From: Ectocarpus siliculosus
Taxonomy: Eukaryota > Sar > Phaeophyceae > Ectocarpales > Ectocarpaceae
Assembly (NCBI GenBank): GCA_000310025.1
Contig: FN649732.1
Coordinates: 710,932-721,137, forward strand
DNA length: 10,206 nt
Direction of reading: 5' to 3'
Below, piece by piece: positions 8,835-10,206 of the stretch; position 1 is the stretch's first letter; each line of letters begins with the position of its first letter. The translations under genes were made by a program, and so were the position numbers. The notes under the pieces were generated by a model that was not told where the DNA came from, ran no database searches, and saw only the letters and a program-made list of their open reading frames with translations.

Positions 8835-9308
8835 CTACCACGCGCAACACCACCACATCTTGGAAATAAAAAAACATAAAAATGGATCCCTCCCCGCGAA
8901 CGACCGCTGTACAGACCCGTCAATGGATATTTCCACCTCCGCTCCCCAACCAAAAACATTTTTCCGTGAGCACCCCCAGTCAGTCGTAAAATAAACGTAC
9001 AATCTACAATGCCACAGACAGACCGGCCTCCTCTCAACATGGCACGATCCTCCTTGCTCCGCCCCCATCTTCGCCCGATGCGCACGTTCAACAGGCGGCG
9101 CAACACGGCAGTCCCCGGGGGGGCGAGCCTGCACGCCAACCCTGAAGGACCCCCCGGTCGTTGATGACACGACACCCCTGCTAGTGAGCGGAGGCGTGCT
9201 CACGAAACGCGAGGCCCGCTCTCGTATGCGGCGTGCCAGAAAAGAGGGAGAAAGATGGGCACGGCGGGCCTCTTCCCCAGTACAGTAGTCCTGACCCGGC
9301 CCGCGCAT
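8835..9308 (-). CDS. Weak candidate open frame, product not recognised
   Basis: On the minus strand ATG at 9306-9308 has A at -3 and opens a frame of 157 codons that ends at 8835. The product is Arg-rich in its first half and Cys/Trp/Phe-rich at the end, with no domain I recognise. A second minus-strand frame of similar length (8696-9175) overlaps it. The DNA here is GC-rich, which lowers the number of stops, so chance is a good explanation. Confidence 0.15.
   Translation of the reverse strand: MRGPGQDYCTGEEARRAHLSPSFLARRIRERASRFVSTPPLTSRGVVSSTTGGSFRVGVQARPPGDCRVAPPVERAHRAKMGAEQGGSCHVERRPVCLWHCRLYVYFTTDWGCSRKNVFGWGAEVEISIDGSVQRSFAGRDPFLCFFISKMWWCCAW
9115..9157. repeat. Inverted repeat of a G/C run
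   Basis: CCGGGGGG at 9115-9122 pairs perfectly with CCCCCCGG at 9150-9157 across a 27-base loop. The G run is seven bases long (9117-9123). It could form a GC hairpin, but lacks the T run of a bacterial terminator and the context is not bacterial. It may just be two homopolymers near each other. Confidence 0.5.
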
Positions 9309-9484
9309 TGTGGGCGGCTTGCTCCCGTCACTCACACCGAGACGGTCACAATGACTTCGGAAGACCTAGCGAACGAGCACCACAACAAACGGAACAACCC
9401 GCGGAATTCCCGGCAAAAAAGAGCGGGTTATTCATTCTGCGGTGATAGGGTGTGAAAATAATAATGACATGATGTCCGCATTAT

Positions 9485-10060
9485 ATGGTTCTAAACGAGT
9501 TGAGAGCGGAGGGCGAAGACACGGGAAATCGAGAGAAAGAAGGCATCTTGGACGCCGAGAATCAATCCTCCGCTGCGTGGAGAGATGAAACGGCAGCAGC
9601 TAGTGCGCCCCGCCTCGCGAGCGCTGCGCTTGTCTGGCAGATGCCGTCAGACTGTCTAGGTGATAAGAGTCACAGACTCCGTGTCACATGCCGACCGCTG
9701 GGTACTAGACAGACAGGTATCCAGGCCTATCCCAGCAACCCACATGACGCCTTTCGATGCTTAGACAAACGCGGGGTGTTATTGTCGTTCCTGCTTACCG
9801 ATTGTGACCGCCAAGGTGTGTGTCGCGTGAGAGGCGGCGAATTCCCACAAACAAGACTAGATGTGGTGGAGGTTCAGCCGCACGTCTTGGCTTTTTCACG
9901 TTGCCAGGCTTTGCAGTTATTAACTGGCTCGTTTCTCCTAAACCCCGTTCATCCTTGCTGCCTCCTGAATACGCTTCCGTATCGTACATCGAACGCAATC
10001 CCAGGTTGCCTTTGCCCGGGCTGCGACCCACCCACCGCAGGTGCAATAATTGTGGCCTGA
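9485..10060 (+). CDS. Longest open frame in the window, hypothetical protein of 191 residues
   Basis: The frame runs from ATG 9485 to TGA 10058-10060; an in-frame TGA at 9470-9472 bars an earlier start. The first 45 residues are acidic and Ala/Glu-rich, the middle is mixed, and the last 60 hold most of the Cys (pattern near the end: P-G-C-L-C-P-G-C-D-P-P). No domain, signal peptide or membrane segment is clear. The start context is weak (T at -3, G at +4). Frames on the minus strand (9795-10190) and in another plus frame (9820-10131) overlap it. By rough calculation about 0.1 frames of this length would be expected by chance, fewer than for any other frame here, but this is not proof. Confidence 0.3.
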   Translation: MVLNELRAEGEDTGNREKEGILDAENQSSAAWRDETAAASAPRLASAALVWQMPSDCLGDKSHRLRVTCRPLGTRQTGIQAYPSNPHDAFRCLDKRGVLLSFLLTDCDRQGVCRVRGGEFPQTRLDVVEVQPHVLAFSRCQALQLLTGSFLLNPVHPCCLLNTLPYRTSNAIPGCLCPGCDPPTAGAIIVA

Positions 10061-10161
10061 TCCTTATGCCGATCCCCATCGTGCGAGTCACCCCCTTTCT
10101 ACGGCCGGGATTTGTTTTTTTTACTTTGTGAATTATCAAGGCATGGCCAAAGTGTCCAGTG

Positions 10162-10171
10162 CCCCCCCCCC
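10162..10171 (+). repeat. C10 homopolymer
   Basis: Ten C in a row near the right edge. Its length may be miscounted by sequencing, which matters to any frame drawn across it. Confidence 0.8.
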
Positions 10172-10206
10172 TTGACGGTGATCGGTCCAACGCTCCGTCC
10201 CTCTCC

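Overview
The window looks like nuclear DNA of a eukaryote, and most of it appears non-coding. Base composition is mixed, near 50% G+C by eye. In 10.2 kb no reading frame reaches 200 codons and none has a domain I recognise with confidence. There are no closely packed genes or ribosome-binding sites as in a bacterium. There are a few intron-like signals: a long pyrimidine tract ending in CAG, and a GTGAGG donor close to a TACTAAC branch-site match. I cannot name the organism. An alga, fungus or other protist would fit, but that is inference only.

Layout. Positions 1-201 hold an open frame entering from the left edge, with a short stretch resembling one WD40 blade. Positions 283-486 hold a possible 3' splice acceptor and a candidate terminal exon. 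Positions 555-721 hold a possible gene start: a pyrimidine-rich leader, an ATG with A at -3, and a possible mini-intron. Positions 722-1400 show nothing firm. Positions 1400-1980 are strongly depleted of G on the plus strand. Positions 1980-3980 show no gene, only short local repeats. A G-quadruplex-prone tract lies at 3986-4023.

The most structured part is about 4850-6080. Two, perhaps three, diverged copies of one sequence lie head to tail with a period near 505 bases, and a perfect 18-base palindrome sits close to the junction of the first two. From 6080 to 9300 there are only simple-sequence tracts, a second C-rich tract (7866-7891) and weak open frames. The longest open frame of the window (191 codons, 9485-10060, plus strand) is near the right end; its product is unrecognised and it may be chance.

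No tRNA, rRNA, CRISPR array, insertion sequence, phage gene or recognisable transposon protein was found by reading. No functional gene set or pathway can be described. The tandem array and the possible gene start at 555 are the most useful leads.
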